Positions 34,386-48,609 of a stretch of 64,000 nucleotides of DNA are shown here, piece by piece. How positions within the stretch are numbered: the stretch's first letter is position 1; the number at the start of each line of letters is the position of its first letter. The DNA lies in NCBI GenBank assembly GCA_026413225.1, contig CM048552.1:131453053-131517052 (forward strand). Reading direction: 5' to 3'. The DNA comes from Otis tarda. Its lineage: Eukaryota; Chordata; Aves; Otidiformes; Otididae. Both the position numbers and the translations under genes were made by a program. The notes under the pieces are model-generated. The model had not been told where the DNA came from. It saw only the letters and a list, made by a program, of their open reading frames with translations, and did no database searches.

Positions 34386-37300
34386 TTTCTAGGTCATACC
34401 CCTAACCTCCCTAATGTACAAACCTTTCCATCCACACAACCAAGACAATTCTTCATCAACAGGAACATTTCTGGAGACCATGATGCAGACAGAAAGTGCA
34501 GAGAGATCCCCTACATAGGAGCTGGAGGGAACATAAAACAATCCCCTGGAGAGTAGAGAGAAATAGTAATAGGAAGGGGAGAAGAAAGATTCAAAGCAGC
34601 CAGATGAAATCAAGCAAGGTGTCACAAGGTATATGGCAAGTGAAATTAGCTACCACTCAGTACTATTTCTTAGAAAGGACAAGAAATAGACAGCCCTCTT
34701 CCCAGAAACCAAAGCCATAACCTGCTGGAACCATGAACTTCTTGTCATCCAAACTGAATAAGGGCATTTCAGATTCTTTTCTTCAGGCTGGAGGAGGCTT
34801 TATAAATCTTTAAAGTGGCCATCAGTTAGTGAATGCTGTAATTTTTTGCACATCTTAGTTAGGTCTGTACATAGCCTCTTTCATGCTTAGCCAGTGCATA
34901 AACTCCGTAATGCATTTCTGGTTCTCCTCAGCTCATGACAAATGATGTTTGCCTCGGGATGTCAGCTCCTGTACTCTCCAGGACTACCTCACTAATGACA
35001 ACCATCGCCTGTCACTGAGCACACCCCTATCCTGTAGCTGTTGGGTGAGGTCTGGGACATGAATTTTATGCAAAGCCCCAGTGCTGGAATCTGAGCAAGG
35101 GTTTCTGCTACCACCTGAGCCAATGTCCCTGTTGCTCGGCGGTGGATGCACCTTGGCTGTACATAACCTTGTGTGATCAGGTGGGAATGACAAGAAGATA
35201 CCAACCCACAAAGCTCCTTATCTAAGCAGGGAAAATGCTAATGAGGGAAAGAAGACTGGCTGTGACAAAACCTCCAGAGACAACATGAAGTTGAAGTTAA
35301 GCACAGGTCATTTGTGTTATGTGACTTTTTTTTTAACTGCCTTTATTATTTTCAGAGTACTACTTAACATTTCCTAAGGGAAAGACTAATATTTATTAGC
35401 TGAAGTATTATGAAATTATCCTAATTTTATGGCTTGAGTAATAAAGATGTACGGTGGGTAACATTTGCTCTCTCAGAGAGACCTGGAATTAATCTGTAAA
35501 ATAACTGTTGTCTTTCTCCATTATTAATAGACTGCTGTTATTCCTCATCTTTTTAAGCTTATCTGATTTTTTTTATTGAAAATCTACTTTTTTTTTGGTA
35601 TTTCTTTTGTTAATCTCATGTCTTTTGCTATGAATAATGAAAAATTAAACAGTGTGACTGTAGCAAGAGGACATTTACAGCAGGAAGATAAGCTGAGTCA
35701 TGGGGAGTGCGTGGCCTTCTTCCTTTGTCGTGCTTTCCTCAAGGCCTCCTAGCATCACTGGCCCTGGCTCCACTCCACAGAGGAGAATGCAGCATAGCAA
35801 CTGCCTACATGCAGCTAGACATCTTACACGGTACAAGGTCTCTCCTTTTTATACCAGGAAAATACTTCTACTTTTAGAGTTCCCTCTATGCTTTAAAATC
35901 TTTTAAAATGGTCTTGCCATCTATACTAAAATGCTGCTACGAATTGATGTCCAAGTCATGAAATGAGATGACTACTGGAAAGGGAACCAAGAACTGTCTG
36001 TTCCAGATTGAGAGTCTCTTTTCTAGGTGTAATTTTCTCTATTTCATTACTTATCATTCGAAGATCATAAAATATCTTTTCATGACCCTTCTGTAATGCG
36101 CTCTCTTGCACTGAATTTAAAAATTGAGATTATAAATGTAGAATAAGGGGAAAGAAAGAGATTCAATTTCAGCTCTAGTGAACAGGCTTTATTTCCTCTC
36201 ACTTCTAGCTGCTTTTATTCACCAGTCTAGCTCCAATGACACTGTAGATTTATATCTGCCACCATGGCAGAATTGGCCTGGGCACTGAGGGAGAGGAATA
36301 CTTCAGAAACAATGGACAAATAGTTCAAAAACCTCACCACCATTTCTTTCGCCATGGCTGTAGGGGATTTGCATTCCCTTCATGAACAAACTGCATGGAA
36401 ATATACCTAATATGTATTTGAGAAATATCAGCTAATATCAGTCAATATTTGTAGCTTCTCAGAAGTTTAAGAGTAAAATGAAAAAAAAAAAGCTCTATAT
36501 TCTTGGTCTTGGAAAAATATCACCAGAGCTTTAAACACAGCGCTAGACTACCTACCTCTTTATGTTTTGGGCTAGAACTAATTTAAGGATCAGTACATAT
36601 GTCAGGGAAAAAAAGTACACAAGCCTGTCCTTTTTCTATGCCGTTGACGCATCCCTAGGAAGCAAACAAAAGCAGACCTACAGCGTGTTACAACAGCCAG
36701 TGCAGCGGCCCTGTCACAGGATGCTCCTCATCACCCAGACACTTTCACGTCTAAATGATTCAAGCTTGTTGAGGTGCCTATTTTTGCTGCAATTTTCCTA
36801 TTTCTCACTCTGTGGATGTGTTTTGGGTCCCAGGTGGAAACAGGATTGCACTACGTTAAAAAGAGGTGAAAAGCAGAAGCCGTCACAGTAGGACCTGAGC
36901 CTCGTGAAAAGTATCTGCAGTAACAAATACCTTGGCACAGATCAGAAGGGATGAGGCTTGCAGAGCAGTTCCCTGCACTTGGCACCTCTCCTTATGGACC
37001 CATAAGGAAGGGAGGAGGGCGCAAAAGCCCCAGCATCCACCATGTGGTTTGCACGTTGCCAGGCTGTTGTCAGCCCCATGGACACAAGCACAATGGTTAG
37101 GATCCTCCAAGTGCTCTTTTATTCCTAATCTCAGACAGGAGTGAGAGAGAATATGTAAAACGTGAATGAAATAAGGTGCAATTCATTAATCACAAAGGTG
37201 GGTTACTAAGCAAATTGCTATTAATTGCCTATGCTAGGAGAGAATTAGAATCACAACCTTCGAGTCATTTTACACGAAGCCAGAAAATACTCTATGTTTA

Positions 37301-40300
37301 CGCTCATTCTGGAGTTTGTAAAAAAACTTTGAGGTGCAAGTGAGGTGCAAGTCATCTTTATTTTTTTTTTTTTCCTATTAGTCAAAGTTCCAAGACTTAT
37401 GATATAACAATCTGTCTAGCATAGTTTTATCTTAGGTATAAAATTCTCAAGATCATTTTAAAAAATCCTGTCTTTTATAGACAGTAATTTGTAAGAGCTT
37501 TAATGATACTAACTTTTTAAGTAGATACGTGACACTATAGGGTAAGCATTAATGAAATAAACATCAGTAAGATGCTAAATTCTTAGGCAACATTGATTCT
37601 GAAAACAAAATTAAAATTTTTAAAATAAAAATGAGACTGAAAGAAAAATTCATCACTGGGAAAGAAAATGCTGTTGTGTGGGATGTTGCGTGTATAAAAA
37701 CATAGCTGCATATTGTTCAGATAGCAAGGAGATAGAGTTTGTACTGAGACATATAGATATACCCTAGGCACACATTCCATATCAATGGTATTTTGCGATG
37801 AACTCTTTGACTTACTCTGGTATTTGAACACTATCAGATTGCATAAATGCCAACAATTTACATAAAAAGGAGCATTTTAGGTCATTCTTACCATTAGTAA
37901 AGGCAGTTGCCACTACTTTTTTCACTACCTGGAGCACAGCTTTCACAGATATTTTTTAAATATTTTTTCTCTCATTATAAATATACAAGTCTTGAAGCAT
38001 TAAGATCCAGTCAGAATCTATTCCTCAACCTGTTAAGTAAGAAAACAAGGACAGAAAGAGAAATCAAAGATCTCAGTTGTCACTCCAACACATTTCTAGC
38101 CTTCTCCCAGCCTCCTGTTTCCATGGCTATCTGAAGCTGCAAGTGCTGCTGTGGTGCTTTGCATCCCCTAAGAGTGTCTTCAGATAGATAAAAACAAAGT
38201 CATAATCTTTCAGTATTGAAAATAGGTCAAAAACAGGATCAGAACTTGTGGAGAGTGGATAACTTTAATTCGCAAATACACACTTTTCTGGCCTTGACCC
38301 TGGGAGGGGGGAGGTAAACAGCAGGACAGGCTTTTCTGGTTCAGATCCAGCGGAAAACACAGATATAGCTTGTCAGATTTTCTTCAGTGACAAATCCAGG
38401 ATTTAAACCCTTAAATTACCATTTGGATTTAACTTCACTTTTAACCAAAAGCTAGACCTGATGCATGTCCAGCCAGTTTCTTCTTCAGCTGCAGGGCTAC
38501 AGCCTTAAAATGTGAAAGGAGATTAATGGGCACAAAAGGAAGCCCCCAAAATTCCCCCTAGGCAATAGAGTAACTTCAGACTTCTGGACTGAAAGCAAAA
38601 CACCTGTCATTTCAGTGGGGCAGCAGGAAGAGAATACCAGGTTAACTTTCCTACTAGGAGCAACATACCTGAATTTCTGACTCTTCACCTTGGAGACCTC
38701 ATCCCTGGAGTCAAATGTCACCTAGAGGCTAGCAGGGTCTGCTCTCCTCTTTCCTACTGCCTCTGTCCTGGAGAAGTGGGTTACTCAATAGAGGTAAACT
38801 CATAAGCTTCATAATTAGTCTTGACTACTCATCATAAATGTGCCTACACATTGCAGAAAACTTCCAAATTACAGTAGCGCAAGACAGCCTTTAATTAAGG
38901 GTTTGACTTGACCTCATAACTTGAGTGACTGGCATTAATGTCATTTTTCTACTACAAGTGTAGCAAAGAAGGTTGTTTGTACCTGTGTTTAAAAAGCAAG
39001 GAGACTCTAAATCTTCTGATATAATTGAGACAGGGAAGCACAGTCCAGACCCCGAAGTCCACATGCTAGCTTGAGTTTGGCAAAATCCTCACAGGCTGCA
39101 ACAGAAAGTTAGCATGCAAAGGGGACCTGGGCCCTTGCTAGACAGCTTTTACAATGGGACTCAGCCTTGCAAGACCAGTTTTTCCAGTCCTGGCACCTTC
39201 ATGGATGCAGAACACATTCATTCTAAACTTTCATCATCTTTCAGTCACAAAAACAGGAGATGAGATTTGGTCCATCTCCTTTCTCTGTTCTAATCCTACC
39301 CATTTTCAAGGCGAAAATGCACCCTGACTTTTGGACCAAACTCAGTCCTTACCAGATTTGGGTTGATGATAGGGTCCGCCTCATCTGCCTTCATTTAGTG
39401 CAGTTCCTAAGTCCTGTCTTCTAATAACCCTAAATATCCATTAATGAGGCATTGGACTGTGGCACAAAGCTCATTCAAAGACTAATAAATTTCCCGTCTC
39501 TCCTATGCTTTATAAAATAAATAATCTTAAAGCAAAACTAAGCCCTTTCCCCGTCAAAGCCTGGTTCTCCCATGGCTGATGTGCCGAAGGCTCTGGCCAC
39601 ACTGTGTCCTGGGCTACCCCTCTGAGTGGGAAGGGTGACAGTCACTTTGCTGAGGCTGTTCTTTCCCCACACCTCCCTGAGTTAGGACACAGGGAGCATC
39701 CGTGGCAGTGCAACAAAAAAAGCGCCTTACACGACCTGTGTGAACTGTGTTGTCTCAAACAGACCGTCATGCTTAATGTGAACCGAACAGGGAAAGGGGT
39801 TCTCCGTAATTCAGCTTGAATGACAAATCGTTACCTATCAAAGCCCAGAAAACAAGGAAACATAAGTGAAAACCAAGCCAAATCAAAACACCTGTTTTAG
39901 CTTTGGGAATTCCAGAGGTTGGCACCTGCCCTGGGAATATGTTTTAGAAATATTTCCCTATTATTTGTAAATAGTCAGAAGATAATTGTCAGGCTTACAG
40001 AAGTGCTTATTCCTCTAAACAGAAATATCTACCCTGTGAGCATTTACCTCTGAGCTAGCTGATGGGACTTCCTTATGGCCCATGGAGAGTGATAGGTCTG
40101 AAATACATCAGATGGATCCTGCAGCTGAAGTGCCCATTTCTTTCCACTGACTCTAATGGGAGACCTACACAGTGAGGTCAGATTAGTGGCCTACAACATA
40201 GACATCTCTGTTTGTACAGATAAATCCTCCATCAAGAAGAATGCTGGCTTTTTTTCTGCTAAAACAAATTTGAGTCCTCTACCCCTCTGTCTCCCTCTTG

Positions 40301-41479
40301 ACAAAAGGAACAGCTTGTCAAAGGAAAGGTTAAGTTAGTAGCTAAAAACATGAGTGGAAAGGATTAATATGACTTCAGGATAGTGGCATAAAATTAGTCT
40401 TTCCAGCATATCACTAAACACAGTATTTTTCATACACATCTGAAATATGCTACTGATTTTTCCGATGACTACCATAGATTTTGTCTGGCTTTTCCATTTC
40501 ATAATCACGACTCCTTGACTTGTTTTATGTTCTGCCATTGCTCAGATATTAATGCAACCCTAGTGGCAAGTGTTCAGTAGCCCAGATGAGATGCCAAAGG
40601 TTAGTAATGACTTTTGAACAAACACTCCTGAAGTGGCAGCACATACTTGAAAAGGCACAATTTTCCCCAGCAGTTCAATATTGTATTTTAACTTTGTACA
40701 CAGTTAGCCTGTGGGTGTCTTTTCCATTTGTCAACAGCACACAACAGAGCACTGCCATTTTGCACTCTGGTGGGAAAGTGTTACTTCAACTTAATTGACT
40801 CTTTTTGCTGGGTGGAAATTATTTACCTAGAAATACTACAGTAGAGGGCCAAATTGGTTTCAGAAAAAAAAAAAAACTTACTTAGGATTTTTTACAGGAT
40901 GAAGACATTGCACTGTGGCAGTAGCTACCTCTATTGCTAAGGCTAAAATGATGCTGCACTGAACAAACTCTTCTTGGGCTGTCACTTCCTCTTGGTTGTT
41001 GAGTTTGTAGGGCAAGGCAGGAGGGCTGTTCACTAAAGGAGGAAGAAGGGGATGCTTGTTCAAATATCGGTCCATTTATCTGTATTTGGATTATGTTCCA
41101 ATCAGGTGGGCTGAGGAATGAAAACTACACAAGTACTTTTGAAAAAATTAAGATTATTTTGCATATTGTCCTGACATTTACAAGCTAAGCTGGAAGGCTG
41201 AAGCTGTGATACCCTTACTGTAATTTTAGGAATACATGAGAGGGCAGATCAGGTACTACACAACCACAGAAAAGGAGAAACTAGGACTTAGCTCTAAACC
41301 ATGGGAAAAAAAAGGAGGAGGACTGAAAAGTTTCACAGACAAATTTGTTTAACATCAAATCCCAGAAATATGGTGATACAAATCACCTATCAAGTTGTTT
41401 GTAAACAACTAGGAAACAGCAAAGAGGTAAACAACAGTTAAGGTGAGTTTATGAGGAGCAGATTACAAACCAACATCTC
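34386..41479. other. Non-coding stretch, no gene recognised
   Basis: Only minor structure is seen: an inverted repeat at 36989-37008 (TCCTTATGG-AC-CCATAAGGA), an 11-bp tandem duplication GAGGTGCAAGT at 37331-37352, and A/T homopolymers (T13 near 37362, A13 near 40864). Open frames are 110 residues or shorter and unrecognised. Confidence 0.5.
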
Positions 41480-42210
41480 TTCCATGGTCACAAGGCAGGT
41501 CTCATGGTTACAAGGAAAGACATACAGGATTTATATTTGGCTTCCACTACCCTTTTGACTCTACCAAATGATACTTTTGTGACCAAGCTTGGGGAACTTG
41601 GAGATGATGGAACCACAATAAGCAACAAAAGGAGTTGGAATACTGTGAAAACAGTTGTTGGCAGCTCATGTCAAACCAGAGGGTATTTGGAGGGGAGCTT
41701 GGCAATGTCCTGTCTGGAGTCTAGTGCTGCACAGAATTCATGTGCAGGAAGAGGGAATAAAACTCCCTATTTATGGTCCTCAAAGACAATGGGGAACTCA
41801 GAGGAGCTGCTGAACAGAAACAGAGAAGCATTATGTGTGGGATGGTGATGTGGCATTGTAAACAGGAATGTCTAGTATAAGGCACATAAATAAACCTTCC
41901 ACTTTTGTCAACCCCAATGAGGCTTCAGCAGGGATAGCATGCCCAGAAAGCTCTGTTCTTCAAGACAAATTAAGAAAAATGCAATCCATGATTGGAAGAT
42001 TGGAAACATTCACTTAGAAAAAATCTGAGGAGAGGCATATTATAATGCCTTTTTACTTTTGTAATGGGTGGCTGCTAACAGGAGGGGAACAAATAGTCCT
42101 CCACACCAACCCATGAGGGGCATGAGGAAGCAGTGAACTAAAATTGCAACAAAGATTTAGATTAAATAGGAAAGCTATTAGTGAAAAAATTAGAAAGCAG
42201 CTGATAGAGA
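41480..42210 (+). mobile_element. Probable ancient CR1-like relic
   Basis: Weak but ordered similarity to old CR1 3' halves: GAGGGGAGCTTGGCAATGTCCTGTCTGGAGTCTAGTGCTGCACAG (about 41690-41735), AGGCATATTATAATGCC, and AAGATTTAGATTAAATAGGAAAGCTATTAGTG near 42150. The last fits the FKLDIRKxF-type segment upstream of the CR1 3' end. The 114-residue frame at 41504-41848 has no other support. Confidence 0.4.
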
Positions 42211-45200
42211 ACTGACAAGTCCTCCGCTATAAGGCAACATCAGCTGTACTTAATTAATTTCTAACAAACATTTCTAATTTTTTCACTATTTTTTTTTGTT
42301 ATTTCTATACATCTCTATAGCAAAATCTTGTATTCTTCTGAGAGAGAGAATGAGCTGGAATATTCAAAAAGAACAATCTTGAAAAGATGCTTTACAATAA
42401 GGAATTCAATGTTGGCTCTTAATGAACCTAATCCTCTAAAATAGTTTGGGCAAAACACTCATGTAATTTACAGACTGTGACAGGACCAAATGATACAGTG
42501 AATGAATTTGTGATCTCGATTTCTAAATATAACAGGCCTTGTTTGATCCTCACACGTGTGCAATCTGCAACAGTTCATTGAATTTATGAAAATGGAGAGC
42601 TGAGGATTTAAAATCTGGTCTATTTGTAATTTGTACTCTTAAGTACACGCTGTTAAATGAAAGGAGGCCAAAGAGGAGACTTGAGTGTTGGGTCTATGCT
42701 CCTTCATTTGCTACCTGGATTTTCTCAAAGGCCACCAGCTATTTCTCTCTGGGTCACCACCCAAGCATAGTTTGGGCAAGAGGTCACTCAAACCTCTTTC
42801 AAGAGGTAGTGTGGATGTGGCTGTGCCTGGCTCAGCTCTCTGCCAGACTCGTCTCCCAAAAGTCCCCCCTCAGCCCTTGCACTTTCAAGAACCTCCTCCT
42901 GTCTCTCCCAAAGAAATGCCATGTGTGGCTCCCTGTCTGGCAATATGGAAACTCCTGTGGTGGACCACCCACACCACAGCTTTCACAGTGTCCTGGAGAT
43001 CCAAGCTGGAAAAATGTAGAGAAATGACACAGAAACACCACCAGACCCTCACAGAAGGCTCTGAGGACACCACTCAGAGCCCAGGGCTATATTAGCCTTA
43101 GGGAGCTAGCTCTACACCACATGACCAGTGATCAATATATGGATGTCTTCTGTTTAGCAATGTGACCACGAGCTGTCTCTCTCCAAGCTGCCTTGCACAG
43201 AAGTATGATTGATTCTGCAGGTTTATTTATGTTTTCAGAATGGAAATGCCTGAAAACCAGCAGTTTCATAGTTAAAATTGGATACCTAAAACCCCTTCCT
43301 CATTTCCTATGCAAAATCTCGAGACACTTGGGTTATGACTTCATACCTACAATGTAGACTTAATAGTTCATTTCATCAAGTGATGGATATATTTTCAAAA
43401 AGTAGTTTTCCCTCCTTAAACTTTTTCAGTTATTTATTTCATACACTGAGAAAACTTAGAAATATTTTAAAAAATTAAGATCAAACACTTTCACAATCCT
43501 CATCTGAAACTTCTAAGCATTTGGAGGACATTGCAATGTATGGTGGAAAAAGCTGTCTCCTTCCTAGCAGTCATTTCTAACTGAGGCATCAGTGAAGGTG
43601 CCTTTGTTCTCATCAGCAGCCACTCCAGCAAAAAAAAAACCAGAACTGTTTTCAAGTTGTAAGTGGCAGGCAACTACTTTTTTTCTGAATATTTTCTGTG
43701 TTTTTTTTAATGAAGAAGAGAAATGCAGCTAATAATTGCCTGGATTTTATGTTGTTAATGCATCACTAGCAACAAATTAATGCTGCTGCCAAGTATTTTA
43801 AGTTTATGTAGAAATAGAAGAATTCTGATGTTTTGTGAAAATGATGAAGTGTCAGAAATGTTTTTCCTTATAAATATGAAAAGTAGTGTTTTCATGAACA
43901 ACAGGGGAAAAGGAAGTGAGATTTCAAAGCAAGAAGAGTGGAGGATTGAATGTGGGTTCCTGATAAACTTGCTTGAAACATCCACTAGATATTATCAAGA
44001 TACCAGCTCTTTTCAGTGGAATTTCTATCTTCAGGCAATAAAAAGTTTGTCATACCTGACAGATATCTGTGAAAGATTTTAGTTTCAACAAATCAGAGCA
44101 TTTTGAAGAAAATAAATTAAAAAGCATTCCTAATCACTTCTAAGGCTGGGACGCCTACGCATAACAGTTGTTAATTTATAGCACATTCTGTTTTGAAAAT
44201 AGTCTGGAGAATGGAAGCTGATGTCCTTGTTTTGTGGCTGGGTAAGCTTCATGACAGTTATAATTCATTCTTTTGGTACATTGCATTCTCCATGGTCCTC
44301 ATTTACAATTTTCTTTTCTAATTAAGACTTCTTTATAAGTCCATATAGTATATGTCCTTTTTTTGGCCCATAAATGCCATTATTCTAAGCTCATTTTAGG
44401 GTTACACTCCCTTTACTCATCAGTTGGCAATTAGTCAAAATATTATGAGCTCAATTAATTCCTAATCTAACTCCACTGACCTCTTTGCACTTAGTTAAGA
44501 AACAGCATGGGGCCTTTTCTGGCTTTATCAACTATTTGCATGATTATAGAAAATAACAAGCATAAATGCAATTAGATTTGCCCTGGTCCTTATATAATGC
44601 ACACTTCCCTTGCAGCTTGCTGTTGCATCAATTCCCATGAGCTGATCCCCCCGTATGAACAACCTCAACTGTGAACAGGGTATCCTCCAGCTGTTCATCG
44701 CATGAGCTGATGATGACAGGAGCAAATGTGTCTGGTTTTTTGGGCTAGTTGAAACCTGATGAGACTCTTTCCTCTCATTCTGTAAGGAGCAGACAGCACA
44801 TTTTAATTGCTTTATACCCTTAAGAATTTGTGCTCCTAGGGTGTGTGAAGGTCAATGAAGAAGACAGCTAGCAAAAATACAGAGAGCAGTATCTGCACGA
44901 GGGGAGCACTCTTCCTCTGTGCAGACTACTGGTCCCACAAGAAGGGCAGTAGGATGTTTTTTGTGCATCTTTCTCATTCACTATGTGCCGGACTGCAATG
45001 AAAATCTCACAGCGTGGTGGGTCACGCCATGTCCTTGGCCATTGGGCCAAGGACCATTCTTGACCCTGTTACTGTGAACATGGCTTGTGTGACAGATAGC
45101 TGAGTGAGTTGCTCGTTCGTTATCAGTGCCTTGGGTGACATTTATCACCAAGTCTTTGTCTTTCGTGGGCACATTGCTGTGCCACCTTCCAGCTGAACTG

Positions 45201-48200
45201 AATCCTCTGGTAAAGCGCTCAGGAATCTAAACACAGCTGGCCAGAGTGGGTTTAGTGGCTTTTGAAGGATTTCCTTTGTATTAAAAAAAAAAGCAAATTC
45301 ATCAAAATGGAAGTGCTTTTTAGGACTGCTGTAAATTCTAAAAATATTTCCTTTGCTAATTGGTGAAAATGCACATATACAGTGACTAAGCAAATGCTTG
45401 GAGCTTGGCATAGCTGGAATAGCTGTTTGAGTGACACTCAAATAAGTGACAATTTGGAATTCTCTGCTTTATTTTGAATAAGGTACTATTCAGTTGCAAA
45501 TCTGCACATCTAGGCATATAACTACATTACCATAAAAACATATGAATATAGAGAACATTTTGTGCATTTTCATCTGTGTCTTTGATTGACGGGTGGCTAC
45601 AAGTGAAACCAACAAGGAATGAAACTGATATTTCATTTCAGTTAGTCTTTGATATTGAATAAGGTAAAATCATCACCTCTTTCAATATTAGTATGGTGTC
45701 TGAGCTTACAGTCTGTTACCCAGAGTGTGCTTAGAAGGAGTCCTAAAATAGGATGTTCTTTTCTTCCTTGCTTGAGATTGTAAACACTTGTTGTAAAATA
45801 GACTAGGATTGCATAGCCTTTATTTGTGCTCAGTTCTCTCCAGTGGATTTGACCCATTCCAAAATATAAAATGCATTTGACTGCTTAAGACAAAATGTGA
45901 TGGTATATCACATTCCTCGGTAAGGAGAGGACCCCAAACCATCCCATGTGCAGCTGAAATGAAACTGCAGTCTTACAGAAACTTTTGGCAAGGGGACAGG
46001 CCAGGGCTCGGTTACCACAAGGGCACACAGCATTCTCCCAGGCCATTTTAATCCAGGAGACAGGCACACAAGCTCCATGTGTCTTTTCAGCTTCTTTAAT
46101 ATCATTTTCTATACCTCTCTACTGAGTACTCATAAATCAGCTCCTTCAGTCTGGAGCTCCTTTTCTTAGACTGAATCAACATTTCAGCCTGCCTCTGAAA
46201 TGTCTGAGCTTAATGGCCTGGAAACTAACCTCTGTTTTTCCACCCGCCACTCTCTCCTGTAGACAACCTTTCTGCTGTGATGACAACATCACCTCTCCTC
46301 CTGGTGTCTGACTAAACACCTCTCTCAATCTGCCATAATACCCAGCCATTTTCTAATCTTGCTCTCTTTTTCTTTCCCAGTGAAGTTCCAGCTATTTTCT
46401 TCCATCTCAGAACAAAAAAGCTCAGGGCCCTTTCTCAGTCAGCTCCCATTTTGATAACTGCAATTTCCTCTGCTGTATTTTCCGTGACACTCACCTCCCC
46501 GTCCCACAGACTGCTTCCTCCGAAATTGATCTGACTGTTTCCAACTCAGATATCTCTGTCCTCGACTTTCAAGAACATGTTCACACCAGATTTTAACTGC
46601 TTGCCCTTGCATTTATACCTCTTTGCCTAATTGCATAGCTGAAGAAAGGTAGGAGAATTTCAACCCTGTTACAAGTGGGTTGAAAATTGTCCATCTCTAG
46701 CAGGGAAGCCATTGACTAACACTAGGATGGGATTCTGCCTGTGCTAAAAGCAGAGTCACATTACATTTATTTATTTATTTATACGTATCACCTTGATAAT
46801 GTATCACCTTACAGAGTTCATAAGGTTTTGCATCCACTTGCATCTCTTCATATAGACACATGCTTAGTTTTACACTACCACTGCCTTTCTCAGTCAAGTA
46901 TGTTACGACAGAGCCATTTGTCCATCTGAGTGACTCAAGTAGACGTAGGCCAAGAAGGAAGTTTAAATATACCTATTATGGTGCAGGGTCAGTAATAGAA
47001 CATATTTTATGCTTCATTTGTCAGTATCACTTCTGGAGATCCTATCTGCTCCAGAAAGTTAACATGAATCCAGCTGCAGAAGGTGGAGCTTCAGTTTACG
47101 TGCCAGCAAATGGAGTCACAAGAAGGATTTAGTAGGTGTAAATGCCATCATACCGAAGTGTCACATAAGTTTCTCTGTGTTGCTAAAAAATGTTCACCTT
47201 TTGCTCAAAGTGATTTCATTGAATTGCCATCAGTGATGAACTAAAGCTAACTTTCCCCCAAGGGGTAATGATTCAACGTGCTTCATAAAACAAAGTGTGA
47301 AGCCTGAAATAAAAATATGAGACAATATACTCCGTTCCTGAGAAATGCATAAAAAAGGAATTACTCCTCAAAGTAATACTATTCCATCTCTGCATGAAAC
47401 TCAATGCTCCTGCTGATCTATTTCATCTGGAGAAGGCGTTTCCCTCTTTCAGGTAGGCTCTATTATGCAGATTTGTTGCAGAATTGGGCCAGTTTTCTTC
47501 TAAGCCCCTCTTTAACAGAAGTATTTGCTGTGGCCTTTTATGGCCAGGCATGTACCTTCAGGGTTGCAAGAATATCTACTGTATTTTGTAAAGGAAATAA
47601 AGGAAATTAAAATTATGCTACATTTGTGGGTTGTTTTTTTAAAAAAAACAAAACAAAACAAAACAAAAAAGAACAGGTGAAAGGAAACTAGGGACATCAG
47701 ACTGAATGTGAAAAGAGGTGCAGCATGTTAACTGAAAAGACAATCCAAGACAATCAAGTTAAAGGACAACACGTCTTTGAAGACCATGGGCCTACTATCA
47801 AGTAACAATTTACTCTTCAGCAGCTTGTGACTCCTGCCACCATGGAAGCTATTATGCATATGTATGTTCCATATTTTCTGATCCTTCCTTCTTTCATATT
47901 TAAGCCTCATATTCACAGAAAACAAATTTGAAGTCTGTGGCTGGTTATGGAAATATGAAGAGTAAAACCTAATGACCAAAGGAGCAAAGATCTCTTTTTA
48001 CACAGGTGTTCTTAATAATTAGAAGCAGAGCATAAGATATACATATTTTTACGAAAAGAACTTACATAATTGATCTCTAAACTGTCTGTTTTCCAAACAT
48101 ATTTATGAGACATCATAGGTCATAAAAAGCCCTCTCCAACATCTGGTCTGACATATTCTCACTCAAAGTGAATTACTGTTCATAGTTTTTGTTATAGCTT

Positions 48201-48399
48201 GAGTGGTAGTTTAAAGTTTCACAACTTTAGAGATTTGGAGAAAGACAAACTTTTAAATATTGTTTGAACAAGGTATGTTAGATGAAAGTTAGTATGATGT
48301 TGAGATGTAAAAGTGGTTGTGCCTCCCATAAAACTTTGTTTTGATACAGCAAAACAGCCCAGCAGAGAGAGGGCAATAGGAGGGGAGCCTATAGGGTCC
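42211..48399. other. Non-coding stretch, no gene recognised
   Basis: Contains (TTTA)n at about 46765-46783, an (AAAAC)n run at about 47641-47666 preceded by a T7/A8 fold-back, and a pyrimidine-biased block at about 46200-46620 that may be an old LINE relic. The 44330-44480 segment has ordered AT-rich sequence with many ATTA/TAAT cores. The 136-residue frame at 42685-43095 resembles no known protein. Confidence 0.5.
46765..46783. repeat. (TTTA)n microsatellite
   Basis: About four to five tandem TTTA units following ACA. Confidence 0.8.
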
Positions 48400-48609
48400 C
48401 CTTCACAGGACTTGTCCTGGTAGGACAAGCTGAGAGAGCTGGAGTTGTTCAACCTGGGGAAAAGAAGACTCAGGGGAGTTGGTTGGAAGAGGCTCTGAGC
48501 AACCTGATCTAGTCTGGGATGTCCCTGCTCCTTGCAGGGGGTTTGGACTAGACGACCTTTGAAGGTCCCTTCCAACCCAAACCATTCTATGATTCTATGA
48601 TTCTATGAC
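48400..48609 (+). mobile_element. CR1 LINE 3' end with internal deletion
   Basis: It starts in the GACAAGCTGAGAGAGCTGGAGTTGTTCAACCTGGGGAAAAGAAG segment of CR1. At about 48475 it jumps to GGTTGGAAGAGGCTCTGAGCAACCTGATCTAG, then runs to the GATTCTATGATTCTATGATTCTATGA tail. Roughly 280 bp of the usual intervening sequence is absent. Low divergence indicates a comparatively young copy. Confidence 0.9.

Noticed and set aside
42685-43095. 136-residue plus-strand frame
   Set aside because: Composition and sequence resemble no known protein. Overlapping frames of similar length on both strands suggest a locally stop-poor region.
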